A stretch of DNA of 64,000 nt from Triatoma infestans (taxonomy: Eukaryota; Arthropoda; Insecta; Hemiptera; Reduviidae): positions 353,608-417,607 of the forward strand of contig JAAEAF010000672.1 of NCBI GenBank assembly GCA_011037195.1, written 5' to 3'. The position numbers and the translations under genes were made by a program. Below are positions 30,690 to 42,346 of this stretch, in pieces (the stretch's first letter is position 1; each line of letters starts with the position of its first letter). Under the pieces are notes generated by a model. It was given only the letters and a program-made list of their open reading frames with translations. It was not told the DNA's origin and searched no databases.

Positions 30690-32310
30690 AACAGGATGTT
30701 GAAGGGGCATTTGACAGAGTATCGTTTGATGCTCTTGATGATTCCCTAGGTCGAAAAAGTATACAACCAGTTTTAATTAACTGGATAGGTATTTATTTAA
30801 GGAGTAGACTTATACAGGCTTCTATAGGTATGCGCATTATGTTTGTGGGAGCGGGTACAGGGTGTCCTCAAGGTGGTTGTCTCTCACCGAAGCTATGGTG
30901 TGCTGTCATGGATGAACCGTTAACCAGGATGAATTCATCGGGATTCTACGTACAGGTATATGCCGATGATGGTATTATTTTATTGATGGGCCGATGACTG
31001 ACCATTATCTCAGACTTAATGCAAAGTGCCCTCAATATTGGTGTACGATTGGACTCAGGATTAAGGGTCTTTCAATTAATCCCAGTAAGACCCAGGTGAT
31101 TTTATTTACTAATAGGAGGAAGATTGTAGGATTAAAACCTCCTAGGTTATTAGGAACTTCTGTTCAGATTTGCAAATTGGTGAAGTTTCTTGGAGTGGTT
31201 CTTGACGCCTCAATAACTTAGTCAATTTTGCAGCACAAACGCTGAAATTTGGTGGGTCGCTGGCACAAATGAATCACTTAAGAATAGCGAAGAAAAAATT
31301 CCAGAATTTTGATTAGAAATCGAGGGCCAGTACATTTTAGTTGGTGGCCCTGATAAGGGCCGTTGGCGGTCAGTGGAGCACGCGCACTTTCAAATGTTAC
31401 TCGCAGCCATGGCCTTTGGTTTTCAAGTACGACGAACAGTTTTTCGTCAATATCTTTGTCAATTTTACGGCACAAACGTTGAAATTTGGTGAATCGCCGG
31501 CACAAATGCAGCACTAACGATTGGTAAAAAGAAAAATTGAAAAAAGTGAAAATAAAGTTTGTGGCCAGTCTAACTTGACGTCAAGTTGTACTGGCCACTT
31601 TTTTTCTTAATATCTTTGTCAATTTTAAGGCACAAACGATGAAATTTGGTGAATCGCCGGCACAAACGCAGCACTAACGATTGGCAAAGAGAAAAGTTTA
31701 AAAAAGTGAATAGAAATTTTGTGGCCAGTCTAACTTGACGTCAAGTTGTACTGGCCACTTTTTTTTCTTAATATCTTTGTCAATTTTAAGGCACAAACGA
31801 TGAAATTTGGTGAATCGCCGGCACAAACGCAGCACTAACGATTAGCAAAGAGAAAAGTTGAAAAAAGTGAATAGAAATTTTGTGGCCAGTCTAACTTGAC
31901 GTCAAGTTGGACTGGCTACTTTATTTGTTTAATAACTTTTTCAATTTTACGGCACAAACGATGAAATTTGGTGAATCGCCGGCACAAACGCAGCACTAAC
32001 GATTGGTAAAAAAAGAATTTTCAGAAGTCAAATAGAAATTGGTGGCCAGTCTAACTTGACGTCAAGTTGGGCTGGCCACATTCTTTCTTTAATAACTCTG
32101 CTAATTATACGGCACAAACGCGGCACTAACGATGTGCCAAAAATCTTTTAAAAATTCGATGGTGGCCAGTCCAACTTGACGGACGTATTTAAATTGGTCA
32201 GAACATGTTAAGACACACAGCATCAAAAGGCAATTATTGGGGGATTACTCCCAAGATGATGTTTTGGATTTTGGTATGGTTATTAAACCTAGGTTTAATA
32301 TATATATATT
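30690..32310 (+). pseudogene. LINE family A reverse transcriptase, split by a satellite array
   Basis: Left part 30690-31224: DVEGAFDRVSFDAL, GTGCPQGGCLSPKLW, the catalytic YADD box (VYADDGI, about 30955-30972), LSINPSKTQVILFTNRRK and KFLGVVLDA. Right part 32182-32310 resumes with the codons for FKLVRTC and then MFWILVW. The break falls after CTTGACG, and the matching LINE at 21320 runs straight through this point, so the tandem array between is an insertion. A frameshift near 30990 and stops make it inactive. Confidence 0.8.
31225..32181 (+). repeat. Palindrome-bearing satellite, about 160-bp period
   Basis: The GTGGCCAGT word recurs at 31561, 31721, 31882 and 32042 (spacing 160-161 bp) and at 32162 (a shortened last unit). 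Each unit has a near-perfect 38-bp palindrome centred on AACTTGACGTCAAGTT and flanked by GGCCAGT/ACTGGCC. A conserved spacer follows with CACAAACGATGAAATTTGG, GAATCGCCGGCACAAACGC and AGCACTAACGATT. The two leftmost units (31225-31440) are diverged. Confidence 0.9.
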
Positions 32311-32893
32311 ACATTCCCAGGTGGTGAAAAGTATTTCAAAATGTTTAAATTTTGCTGGCATATTATATGTGGCGCTTATTGTTTTTTGTTCTTTCTCTAC
32401 TGGACAATTATTTCGTCATAATTCCTGGATCAATTATAAGAAACTAAATTGCAATTTGAAGGAACTATCTTACAAAGACAACAATATAGAATTTATTGAC
32501 CCGTAATTTAAAAAAAAATGCACGAAGCATCATGGATGTATCAAAATAGGGAACTAGAATTTACGATGGTGACGAATAGGGAAGTAGTTAATGTGATTAC
32601 ACACCAACCATTAGTACGCATATGAAATACAGACAATAATATTGGTAAAAATGAATCTTTAAATAAACTTGTATCTAAAGTTAATATTGATTGCAATAAC
32701 AACAATGTGACAAATTCATACATTTTTTTCTCTTTTTTTTGTACAGCTAAAACAAGAATTATAAAAATATTGCATATTTAAGAAGAACATTTGTTTGAGA
32801 TCTGTATAAAATCTTAAAAATTAATGCTGATTTTATATTTCACAATGAGCGAAAAAAAAAGCAAAGTATTTTCCGGGTAAAACTCAATTTTTT
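32311..32893. other. 3' flank of EXOSC4; no gene recognised
   Basis: A+T-rich. A short open stretch at 32237-32506 overlaps the LINE remnant and shows no domain. Confidence 0.3.
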
Positions 32894-33895
32894 TCATCCC
32901 TGTCCATAGGAATTGGGTTTACCAATTTCAGTAAGATAAAGCCTAACAGCAGTATCTAAAATATTGTAGATATCTTCACATCCCTTTTGTGCTTGTTTCA
33001 GTACATCTTCCAAGAAATTGACATGAAATCGTTGAGACATTTCCATCAAAGCAATCTGAAATAAAGGGATGTTTATGAGAAGAAATTCTTGTTGTAAAGA
33101 GCCAAAAGTCCAATTTATACAATGCTTACTTGTTTAGATAAAGGTAACATTGCTACAGTAAGTGTGGGTCCACCAATATTTTCTTCTAAGTGACTGATAT
33201 CCACCATTGGTACATTTCCATTGGCTAATGAAGCGGTACATGCAATTACATATTCTCTAAGAGGAATTCCAGCATCAATTAATGCCAACGTTGCAGCATT
33301 CACTGCTGCACTATAATTTCCACCGTCCGCTTGGAGAACCTAGTAAATGTACAATGTCTACTTATATATTCTACCATCATATAATTTAATATCATTGAAA
33401 TATCATACCTCAACATAAACATTAATCTCTGATCTGGCCATTAGTTCCAAACGAATAACAGATGATAAAGCTTGGTGCAAATTGATAGTCATTTCGGTAG
33501 TTTTCTTATCTCCTCTATTTCTATTTCTCCTTTCTGTTGTGCTGAATGTCGTCATACTGTACTGACAATTAAGGTTAGCAGAATCATGTAGTATTTTGGA
33601 TTTACGAGAAATACGCATCTAAAGAAAAATTACTTATTAATAGGTTATTATGGAATGGTTCATGGCAAAATTGTCAGTTGCTCTATTTTACAAACATTGG
33701 AAATAGAAAGTGAATGAAAATACAAAAACATACTTCACGTGGACCGTAAACAGCTGCAATGACTTTGGTATTTCCTTGTTCCAAATAGGCACTCCCATCA
33801 GTATGACTATAAATACCTAATTTACACCTTATAAGTCTCAATTCGTTAGCTCTTCTACCATCAATCCTCAGACCTTGATCATTTAATAATTCCAT
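32894..33895 (-). CDS. EXOSC4: Exosome complex component RRP41 (EXOSC4), complete
   Basis: Exons (- strand) 33895-33734, 33618-33409, 33339-33130 and 33055-32894, all phase 0, total 247 residues (human 245). It starts MELLNDQGLRIDGRRANELR with the RNase PH signature, then GSAYLEQGNTKVIAAVYGP, NCQYS..TFST, VLQADGGNYSAAVNAATLALIDAGIPL and a C-terminal helix. Exons align with the RNase PH fold repeats. RRP41 pairs with RRP45 in the exosome ring, which threads RNA to the catalytic subunits for 3'-5' decay and processing. It is divergent to the zinc-finger gene, with 429 bp between starts. Confidence 0.96.
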
Positions 33896-34324
33896 TTTGA
33901 ATTGTGTTTAAAGTAAAACAAGTATAATTCTTTTTCTACCAACTTTTACAAGTTCTTCATTTTTCTGATGCGATCAAGAAGTTCTTGTGAATAAAATTTT
34001 CATAAAACACCTCTTTAACGATTCTATCAAATTTTGAATGCTCACTCCAAGCCTCCAATTATAAAAACATACAGGTTAGGTACAGGAACTAGGAAGGTTA
34101 TTTTTAGGTTTTAAATGAAACTAAAAATTTGTGCTGAATGCTCAGTAGATTCTAGATTGTGGTGTTTGATAAATTGTAATAAAATGGATTATAGAGCCTT
34201 GGGTTTATTACCCAACAAAAGATAACGAGTGAATAGAAGTAGTAAAAAGGAAAACCTCTTTATTTTGGAACCAAATTCAAAAAAGAATGAATAAATTTTG
34301 AAGAAACAAAATACTTTCTTTGTA
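33896..34324. promoter_or_regulatory. Divergent promoter region EXOSC4 / zinc-finger gene
   Basis: A 429-bp interval between opposite start codons, A+T-rich, with no TATA box assigned. Shared promoter use is inferred from layout. Confidence 0.4.
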
Positions 34325-37300
34325 ATGAGTGAGCTACTTTTGCCAGATTTAGATGAAAATGAAATAATCTTATCTAGAAAAAGTAGAAGTAGCGAAGATT
34401 CCAGAAGTGAAACAGATATTGAATTAATTTCAGAACATAAAAAATTAAAACGAAAGAAATTCGTTTTAGGAGACCATATAAAAATTATAGAAGGTAATTT
34501 AGTAAAAAAAAACAAAAACTAATAATTATTTCTAAATTAATGATTGATTTTCACCTCTTATTATTATTATTACTGTAACAAAACAGTGAAATGTTACAGA
34601 AAAACCAACTATTTACTTGTGTACTATTTGTAAACATAAATTTAAATGGAAACGACAAGGCGCATACCATGAATATTGTAGCACCGGTAAAAGGCCTCTT
34701 CAATGCAAATTGTGCCCTAAGAGATTCGTAACCAATTCACATCTACAATATCATTTGCTGACACATAGTGGTATAATTTCTTTAAGTTTCTAAGCAAAAA
34801 TAATGCACGTATTTTATCTTTTAGTAAAAGAGTTTCCATTGTTTTAGGCGAGTATCCTTTCAAATGTAGTTTCTGCAATAAAGCGTACAAACAAAAAGAC
34901 AAATTGAAGCGTCATGAAAAAGTTCATAGTAAAGGTAATTGTTTGATTATTCATTATCCTATTGTTATGTTTTAAAAAATAGAGAATCACTTCAGCATTC
35001 TCTGTTTGATTGGAAGAACTGGACACAATCAGCAATTTACACTTAACAGGGCGGCCTGGAGTGATAGTAAATTACCTTTGGTGGCTACACAGATGGCAAG
35101 AGAATAGAGGTATGGAACTTCGTTCTGTTTTGAGAAAGATCACTTGGTGATGCCTACGGTGAATAGATCATTAATTCAGACTGAAGTTTTTGCTAATCTC
35201 TGTTGCATTTGGATGAGCAGGTACGCAGCTCATATTTAAAAAGGGATTTGTATCTGCTAGGAGATAATCAGGCTGTGTTGAAGGCATTAAATTCTTGTGG
35301 TTTCTTCTCTAAATTAGCTCTACACTATAACAGTCATATGAGAATCACAAGAAATGAGTTCAATGAATCTCTTTCCCTTTCATTAGTTCCGAACCGCTTT
35401 GCGTCCATTGTCTATCTAGCTTCCAGGCTTATGCAGCATTCATTCCTTTTAGATGAGCTCAGTGGACTGTCGGCAGACTAAAATACTGATTGTTGATTCC
35501 GGGCAAGGTGATAGATTGCTTTGTTGGACCTCTCTCACCACCTTAGTGGGAAAAGTGTTTTAAGAAGACATCTCTGTATAATGGGGGGTATGCCACATCT
35601 CTTTTGTTGCGTTTATGACAGTAGGAAACACTGATTCATCTTGTGATAGATTGCTTGGATAGATTGGCGTAAGATGTTTGTTTGAAGAGCTTAGCTTTTC
35701 CCACCCTGAAGGTTGTCCAAATTTGTTGGGACTGCTATGAATCTTGTATGAACAGGTCCGGATCAGGATTTTGTTCTATTCCCGGCATATTTGTTTTTTC
35801 TTAGTATAGCCATGCGGGCCATAATGCTTCATTCTTTCCTACAGATGAATATATAAAGTTATATTGATGACGTTTGGTCTAAATAAGATCTACATTCGCG
35901 AATTCTAATGCATCTGCTACGTGGTGTAACTATTGTTTTTATTAAAATACCTGAGTTTCTTTTACAGATGGTGATACAGGGAAACAGACTTGCTCTGTTT
36001 GTAAAAAAGTGTTAAGTGGTGCGAGTTCACTTAAAATCCACATGCTTACCCATAATCCTGACAGGCCATTCAAATGTAAACAATGTAAGAAAGGTTATAT
36101 AACTGAATATGACTATAAAAGACATCTATCTAAACATTCTGGTAAGATTATTTTTCTAAATATATCACTATCATTTTAAGATAGAAGCCATTTTGAGGCC
36201 ATGATAACTCAGTTTCATTACTTTGAAATTTTGAATTGCAGGTATTTCAAATTTTGTTTGTGAACATTGTGGGAAATCATTTCCAAGGAAATTTAATTTA
36301 AATGCACATTATGTTATACATTCTGGATTTCGACCATTTGAATGTTCAGTTTGTAATTGTGCTTTTAAAAAGAAATACGAACTCACCAGACACGAAAAAC
36401 AACATGAGAGTAAGTTATAGATTAAAAAAAAAAAAATGTATTTCTTAAGTATACTAATGCTTTAACACAACATACAAAACTGATTTTGTTGACTGAACCA
36501 GAACAGCAGTCAGAATGCTCGTTATTAAAGAAAGCTGAGTTTTCAAGGTAAAACCGCGTCTTCAGGTTTTTTGGATCCACAAAGAACGCTTTACATAAAA
36601 GCAGAAGTACGATAACCTTCAGAAGATTAAGGTTGCCAGTCTTTGATTTGACCGAATGAATGTGAAACCCTTTTAACTGGTTGTAGGTTTAGATAAAAAT
36701 CGTGGAAACCGTTATGGTTTCACGGATCATTATTTATTTAGTTTGTTTCCATAAATATTGAAAAATGCGGAGAAATTAAGCGGAATGCAATGATTATTTT
36801 CAAGTTTGAAAATATCAGTGGCTTAAAGAAAAAATACTTGTTTGAGAAACCTCGTTATTTACTATGATGTCTTATCCTGAAGGGCAAAATATGCTGATAG
36901 CCACTGTTTTAAGAAATCATAGATTATCCAACCTGGTTTGCCTTGCATTGCTAAACTAATACCTATAAATCCCTGAGAAAGTAGGCGGCAGACTCTAGCC
37001 CCTCTCCACCCATACTTTCTGCTATTCTTATACTCTTACTCGCGATCATATCCAGTGTTAAGTGGTATTTGAATTCCTCTACCTCTGACAAAGCAATTCC
37101 GAAAAGTCGTGAAGATGCTTTTCGGTATCCGCTACTAGGACCACATCGTCTGCATATAGAAAGGACTGTGCACAAATTGACCTCATTTTCCACTTTCCTA
37201 TTTTGGCTTTAGCAGTTCTTCTTTGCATATCTTATGGGTCTCATCCATAAATATTATAAATAGCAAGGGACTTAAACTGTCTCCTTGCTTTATACTCCTT

Positions 37301-38899
37301 TTTCGAGGTTGAATGGACTCGATTTTTCCCCACTGAGTCTAACGACTGTCTTAGATTTCTGGTATACTGATTCATGGCCTCTGTTAGGTAGTTTTTTTAG
37401 GACTTGCCATATCTCATGTCTTGGAACTGAATGGAAAGCTGCTTCCAAGTCTAGAAATGCCAAGTATAGATTTTTCCCCTTCTCCCAGGCCTATTCCAGT
37501 ATCATTCGAAGAGAGAAAATATTATCCTGTTCCAGATTATCTTCCACCAATTTGCGCAATTCGCCTTCTAGGATCCTAATATACATTTTATAGATAACAG
37601 AGGAAAGGCATATGGGTCTATAGTTTTTACACTCGCTTGCCTTTCCTTTTTTATGTATGGGAATATTAAATTCCCAGTCCTTCGGAATTCTTTTCTCCGC
37701 CTATTTCCTTAGGAACAGCGTATGCAATTTTTTGATCAACTCAGGCCCTCCATATTTTACTAAGTCAGGATCTGTGCCGTCAATACCAGAGGCCTTCCCC
37801 GTTTTTATCTCTCCAAAGCCAACTTCACTTCCTCTTCCCCTATTGGTTCATCTACCTGTTCGTATTCTTTGCCCTTATTTCAGTTCTCCTAATTTCCGCC
37901 TGCTCTTGGTAACCAAATTTATTAGCATAGTTTCCTTCCATGCGTCCAGAATTTCCTTGACAAAACAGTTTACGCTGACAGAATCTTATTCTTAATGTCT
38001 GTAACAATATATAATAATGATAAGTGAACTAATGAATTATAGTGTTAGCAGTATATTTACAGATTTCACTTGAGCTGATTAAATACAACATCAACCGTAA
38101 TAATTGGTAATCACTAAAGATATTAAAAGAAAATTACTATTTAGCAAACACAGGTAAAAATTAAACAAAAAAATTAGATGATAAGAAAACAAACATTCAT
38201 AATCACTTGATTCCCTACATAAAATTACTTTAATATAATATTTTACACTTAGATTACTTTAGGTTTTACTATTGTTAATTCACGCACGAGTGCCTAACCT
38301 GCCTCTCTCTCACCTATGACCAATTCTCGCCTTTTAGACTACTTCATTATCCACTATTTCTCGACATTACCGGTTACAATGTTCATAAAAACATAAGGGC
38401 TCTTAGTCGCAGTGGATTTGAGTTTGTAGCTAACTCCCTATTCTATGATGTTATGATGTAAACCATCATTCCCTGCAGGAAATTAAAAATAAGGTTCAAT
38501 GAACAAAATAGCTGATAAGTGGCTAAATTATAGTATTTTAAACCAATTTCAAATCTTAAGACTGTTTAGTGCGAAAGGCTAGTATTATCAATCTTCTCAT
38601 TTAAGGAATTTTTTTTTTTAGAAGTGATGGTGTACGAATGTAGTTTATGTTTAACCAAATTCAGCCGGAAAGATAATTTGTTGCGTCATGCGAGAAATAC
38701 ACATCCAGGTGAAAAAGTTACTATTAAAATATCACCAATTGAGTCGAATGAAAAAGACCAGGTGTGTGATGAAGAAGAAAATGTTCAAGTACGAAAATCT
38801 GTAATCGTCACAGCTCCTTTATCACAACAGACATATCAGTTAAGACAACCTGTGATACAGTTAGCACCTTCATCCAAGAAAGAGCTTTTTGCTTTTTAA
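34325..38899 (+). CDS. C2H2 zinc-finger protein, six coding exons
   Basis: Exons 34325-34493, 34600-34770, 34848-34934, 35968-36141, 36242-36409 and 38622-38899, every junction phase 1, total 348 residues. The N-terminus (MSELLLPDLDENEI) is acidic then basic. An atypical first knuckle (CTICKHKF...HEYC, a C2HC) is followed by seven C2H2 fingers: CKLCPKRF, CSFCNKAY, CSVCKKVL, CKQCKKGY, CEHCGKSF, CSVCNCAF and CSLCLTKF, most ending H-x3/4-H. The C-terminal tail (about 60 residues) is Gln/Ser/Val-rich. Likely a nuclear DNA-binding protein; no ortholog can be named. Introns 3 and 5 are expanded by LINE fragments on opposite strands. The exon 2 acceptor was chosen as TTACAG|AAAAACC because the upstream alternative brings an in-frame stop. 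Confidence 0.88.
35040..35850 (+). pseudogene. LINE family A, RNase H and C-terminal part, in zinc-finger intron 3
   Basis: GYTDGKR (about 35085) and a 'DNQAVLKALNS' strand (about 35265-35300) mark RNase H. The downstream region aligns by eye with 22380-22910. Numerous stops. Confidence 0.7.
36960..37995 (-). pseudogene. RTE-like LINE reverse transcriptase, in zinc-finger intron 5
   Basis: Read from 37995 down: VGFGEIKTGKASGIDG, KDWEFNIPIHKKGKASECKNYRPI, FLDLEAAFHSVPR, EKGVKQGDSLSPLLFIIFMDE and FLYADDVVLVADTE (YADD box about 37135-37180). Several frameshifts and stops. It is probably of the same clade as the C-terminal fragment at 18.4-19.5 kb, but the two do not overlap, so this cannot be confirmed. 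Confidence 0.8.
38000..38620. other. Right part of zinc-finger intron 5
   Basis: A+T-rich with no coding signal recognised. Confidence 0.3.
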
Positions 38900-39084
38900 G
38901 AATATCTTCAAGGTCTTCGCCAATGTCCGCATTCGCGCAATTTAAGATATTTTGGACCAAACTCTAACTAATTATATCAAAATTTTATTTCGACTGATTA
39001 CTTGTATTTAAATATTTGTACAGGGTTATTTTGTAAATATAACATATTGAAATATTATTATAATTAAACACCGCTGCTTCCTTA

Positions 39085-39960
39085 TCGTGGTAAAGAAGAA
39101 GTATTGATTGCATTTGTCAACTTTTCGAAATTGTGTTTTCACCGAAAATACATGTTTTGAATTTCTCTGAGTTTCTAAAAGTGGCTTTTGGAAATTGGTC
39201 TGTAGCTGTGAATGGTCAGTATAAAAAAAATAAAAAATCGCAGAAACTTCATATTTCGTCTATTTGCTATCAGGGAATCCGACAAAGGTTTTGATAAGGG
39301 AAGGGCTCTGAACTACCAACGCAGATGTCCCGGGTTCGAATCCAGCAGTGCTGTCCTTAGATTTTCTCTTCTTAAAGCCTCTACAGCTCACTGCCCGGTG
39401 ATGGCTTCGGCATGCACAATGGAACTTTCAGGTCGCAATGCTATATCCCCTATAACAATCTAATCTAAGATTTGGTAAAAATCAAATGGAATCACTGAAC
39501 CTGTTCCCCTGAGTGGTAATCATGAACTGGAAATAACACTTGACTGAATGAGTTTTTAAGTATCTTATTTTTTGCATTTTTTCGAAAACGGCTCCAAGGA
39601 TTTTCTTTGTATATACGTTATTTATACGTTTGTCTATGACTTTTATTTGAAACATTTTCCTGAGAAAAATTCACTTTTGGAGACTCTGAGGGAGAGATGT
39701 TATGCTTTCCTTTAAAACAAACCTTCAGTACATTGTAAGATTCTTATACATACATAATATTAATAAGCATGAAATGTGTTAACCAATAATTCCCATTTTG
39801 AAGAAAATCGAATGACCGGAAGTGCGGCTTTACTGAAATTTTTTTATTTTCAGTTATTTCGCAATTTTATTGAGAAAGGCCATTTTTTAAAAAAAAAAAC
39901 ATGTTATACTAACTTTAGCTACACATGTAGACCTATCACTTTTGTTTAAAACTTATTTCC
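39085..39960 (+). mobile_element. F1 element (DINE/Helentron-like), old copy with a SINE inside
   Basis: The left part has GTGTTTTCACCGAAAATACATGTTTTGA, AGTGGCTTTTGGAAATTGGTCTG and AAAATCGCAGAAACTTC, matching F1 at 54.06-54.22 kb. The right part has TTTCGAAAACGGCTCCAAGGATTTTCTT and ATTTGAAACATTTTCCTGAGAAAAATTCA, matching F1 at 54.33-54.43 kb. The interior is interrupted by a SINE 1 copy at about 39290-39475. Boundaries are approximate. Confidence 0.55.
39290..39475 (+). repeat. SINE family 1, 5' half plus decayed body
   Basis: The box-B match GGTTCGAATCC follows ACCAACGCAGATGTCCC. It is then CAGTGCTGTCC, CCTCTACAGCTCACTGCCCGGTGATGG, after which similarity fades. Confidence 0.7.
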
Positions 39961-40051
39961 AAGAAAATTGATTGAGGGATTCTGGCGGAGCTGAGAGAAC
40001 AGGTATCCCTCAGAAGTATCGTTTGATTCTTCCTCCCATATAGTATTTAAG

Positions 40052-40250
40052 CTTTTTTTTTTAATTTAAGCCGCATCAACATCCTATAGTCATCATTGGC
40101 GCCCGGAGCCTTCTCAGTGCACTACCGGCCTCCAGACTATGAGCTGTAGAGACTCCTAGGAAAAAGAAAATCGAGGGCAGTACAGCTGGACTTGAGCCCG
40201 GGATCTCCGCGTGGGAGTCCAGTATGCTAACCGCTTAGCTATTCCCTTCC
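40052..40250 (-). repeat. SINE family 1, full-length copy
   Basis: On the minus strand it starts with a tRNA-like head: A-box TAGCTAAGCGGTTAGCA, then ACTGGACTCCCACGCGGAGA and B-box GGCTCAAGTCC (one change from consensus). Then TCTACAGCTCA, GGAGGCCGGTAGTGCACTGA, GCTCCGGGCGCC and an A-rich tail. A recognisable A-box and B-box support derivation from a tRNA. Confidence 0.85.
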
Positions 40251-40259
40251 CACGTTACT

Positions 40260-41635
40260 TCAAATTTTCTTCGTATGATACTGAAAAGCGCAAATGTGGA
40301 ACCACACGGTTTACAAATCGCTTATCTCATATCTGTAGGAAAATCCATGCTTTTGGTAATCTGTGTGATTTTATTTTTCTTTACAAAATATGTGCATATA
40401 CTTCTTTTTCTTTTGAATAATAACTGCCTTTTCTTTTTTATAATAACCATAAAAGTTATTGTTCTGAATGGAAGAATTTTCGAGCTGTAATCATGGGGAA
40501 GTCCGGGGTACTTTCATTCTTTTTTTGATGCAAAGAATCATCCTTAAGATTTCGCCGTTTAAACTTGAAAAACTGTTACTATACTTAACAGAAAAGAAAA
40601 TGTTTAGTCTTAAAGATGTTGATTAGTGGGAACCACTACAGTAGATAGAGAGACGCAGATGGAAACAAAGGTAAAAAAATAATAAGCTTAAGTAATGAAA
40701 CCTAATATATATATATATATATAAAAGAAATGTACGAGAAAAGTGTGAATGCTGCGAAGTAAACCTCGAACTTATGACAAAACCTTCCAAAAGCGGGTTC
40801 AGGAATTTTAAAAAAGAAAAGATAATTTATTTTCTTAGCATATACATTTATTTTATAAGAAATATAATATTTCAATTGAATATTCTCGATTAAATAAGTT
40901 GATCGGAAAAACTTAACTGCTAACTATACGGAAGACATGGGTAGTAAAATACTTATATTTCAATTTGCAACAATTTTTGACTAGAAGACTTAAAATATTT
41001 ATCATTTCGATAATAATTTCTTACAATTTTGAAATCTACTTTTATTATATTGTATAAATAGTTAATAAGAGTTAATAGTTGTTAACATTCAATGACTAGA
41101 AATATAGAATACATTTATTTTGTACCTAAAGCACATAGCACTATAGTTTCAACATCTAATTTTTTTTAAATAAAAACCAATGTTTGTAGGTGAAGTAAAA
41201 CATTATTATGTTTGTTTTGATAATTATTTCTGAGAACATTCAGTAAAAATGTGAAAAATCACAAGGAATGTAACTGATTAGCGAATTATAAAATGGTAAA
41301 CTACGAAAACTAAAGTGAATAACGTTTCATTACCGAAATTCTTTCACAAATATGGAAAAACTAAATCTCAGGTAATTGTCTTTGGAATGTAAAATAAATA
41401 ACTAACGACAAAATACCATATTTGGTATTGGAACTCTTAAGTTCTCTTTGAAATGAATTTGTCTTCGATAATTGTGTTGAATTTCAATCTGATAGACAGA
41501 AGCAATGAATATAATCAAATTATGAATAATTTACAAAAATTTTAAGAGAGCATCTTTCAGAACAGAACATAAGACCTTAAATAAAAAATGCACAACAAGA
41601 ATTAGGTTAATCTTAAATAACAACATGAAAATTAA
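40260..41635. other. 3' flank of the PI synthase gene
   Basis: A+T-rich, with a (TA)n run near 40708-40722 and small chance frames. It probably includes a long 3' UTR for the minus-strand gene; no exon was recognised. Confidence 0.35.
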
Positions 41636-42289
41636 TTACTCTTTTTTCAAAATTTGCCTCTCGGTTTTATCAACTGCTGCAATATTAATTGATGCGACAT
41701 ATCCATGTACAAGTGAAATCAATGTCTTAACAAAAGCCACCGGGGCTGTAATATAGGCAATTGCTTTGAATATACCAATATTAAACATAAGTGGTCCTTC
41801 TGTAAAATGAAGTACATACAAGGAAGCATAAAACAATTCATTACAAGCACAAAACCAAAACAACACCGTTTTGGTATAATAAATTGCCATGATTGGATTA
41901 TCATTCAAATCTTGAAATTTATGACTTGACTTTCCTTTCAATAGAGAAGAATGTAGAAATATCCAATGGCAAGCTATATCAATGACCATGGACAGTTGAA
42001 ATAGAAACATATATTTCGGATAGAAATTACTAAGCGTTACACATAAGCACATAGTTCCGCAACGATCTGTTAACTGGTCTAACATAGCTCCGAATTTAGT
42101 ACTCTGATTAAAATGTCTTGCTGCATGACCATCAAAAGCATCCAACAAGCCACTTAATATATAACAAATACCTGCGATCACATAATTTGTTGGCATAAAA
42201 TAAAAAGAAATAATTGCCAATATTATTCTTCCATATCCAATGATATTCGGAATAAACAGGAAAATATTTTCCTCTTCTGCAGCCATCAT
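41636..42289 (-). CDS. Pis: CDP-diacylglycerol-inositol 3-phosphatidyltransferase (PI synthase)
   Basis: An intronless frame of 217 residues from the start at 42289 (MMAAEEENIFLF). An upstream in-frame ATG at 42346 would add 19 residues not seen in the family, so the inner start is preferred. The CDP-alcohol phosphotransferase signature is complete: D50, D53-G54, A57-R58, G67, D71, D75 (LLDAFDGHAAR, FGAMLDQLTD). Several hydrophobic helices follow, including CNELFYASLY and HFTEGPL. Animal PI synthase is about 213 residues. The enzyme joins CDP-diacylglycerol and myo-inositol in the ER membrane to make phosphatidylinositol. All signature residues are intact, arguing against a dead retrocopy. 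Confidence 0.95.
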   Translation of the reverse strand: MMAAEEENIFLFIPNIIGYGRIILAIISFYFMPTNYVIAGICYILSGLLDAFDGHAARHFNQSTKFGAMLDQLTDRCGTMCLCVTLSNFYPKYMFLFQLSMVIDIACHWIFLHSSLLKGKSSHKFQDLNDNPIMAIYYTKTVLFWFCACNELFYASLYVLHFTEGPLMFNIGIFKAIAYITAPVAFVKTLISLVHGYVASINIAAVDKTERQILKKE

Positions 42290-42346
42290 AAAATGACGTA
42301 TAATTGTATTAGTCGCACCAAATAATGGAGAACTCTTATTCCTCAA

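Noticed and set aside
31278..31514. 78-codon open frame on the minus strand
   Set aside because: Lies wholly inside the diverged left part of the satellite array.
34600..38899. CRISPR-like or other prokaryotic arrays
   Set aside because: The regular spacing seen comes from C2H2 finger codons; spliceosomal introns rule out a prokaryotic source.
40190..40250. Possible tRNA gene (A-box and B-box)
   Set aside because: The head is joined to a conserved SINE body and A-tail found in other copies, and no convincing cloverleaf with acceptor stem could be drawn.
42160..42346. Upstream ATG giving a 236-residue PI synthase
   Set aside because: The first 19 residues have no counterpart in the family, whereas the ATG at 42289 gives the usual N-terminus.
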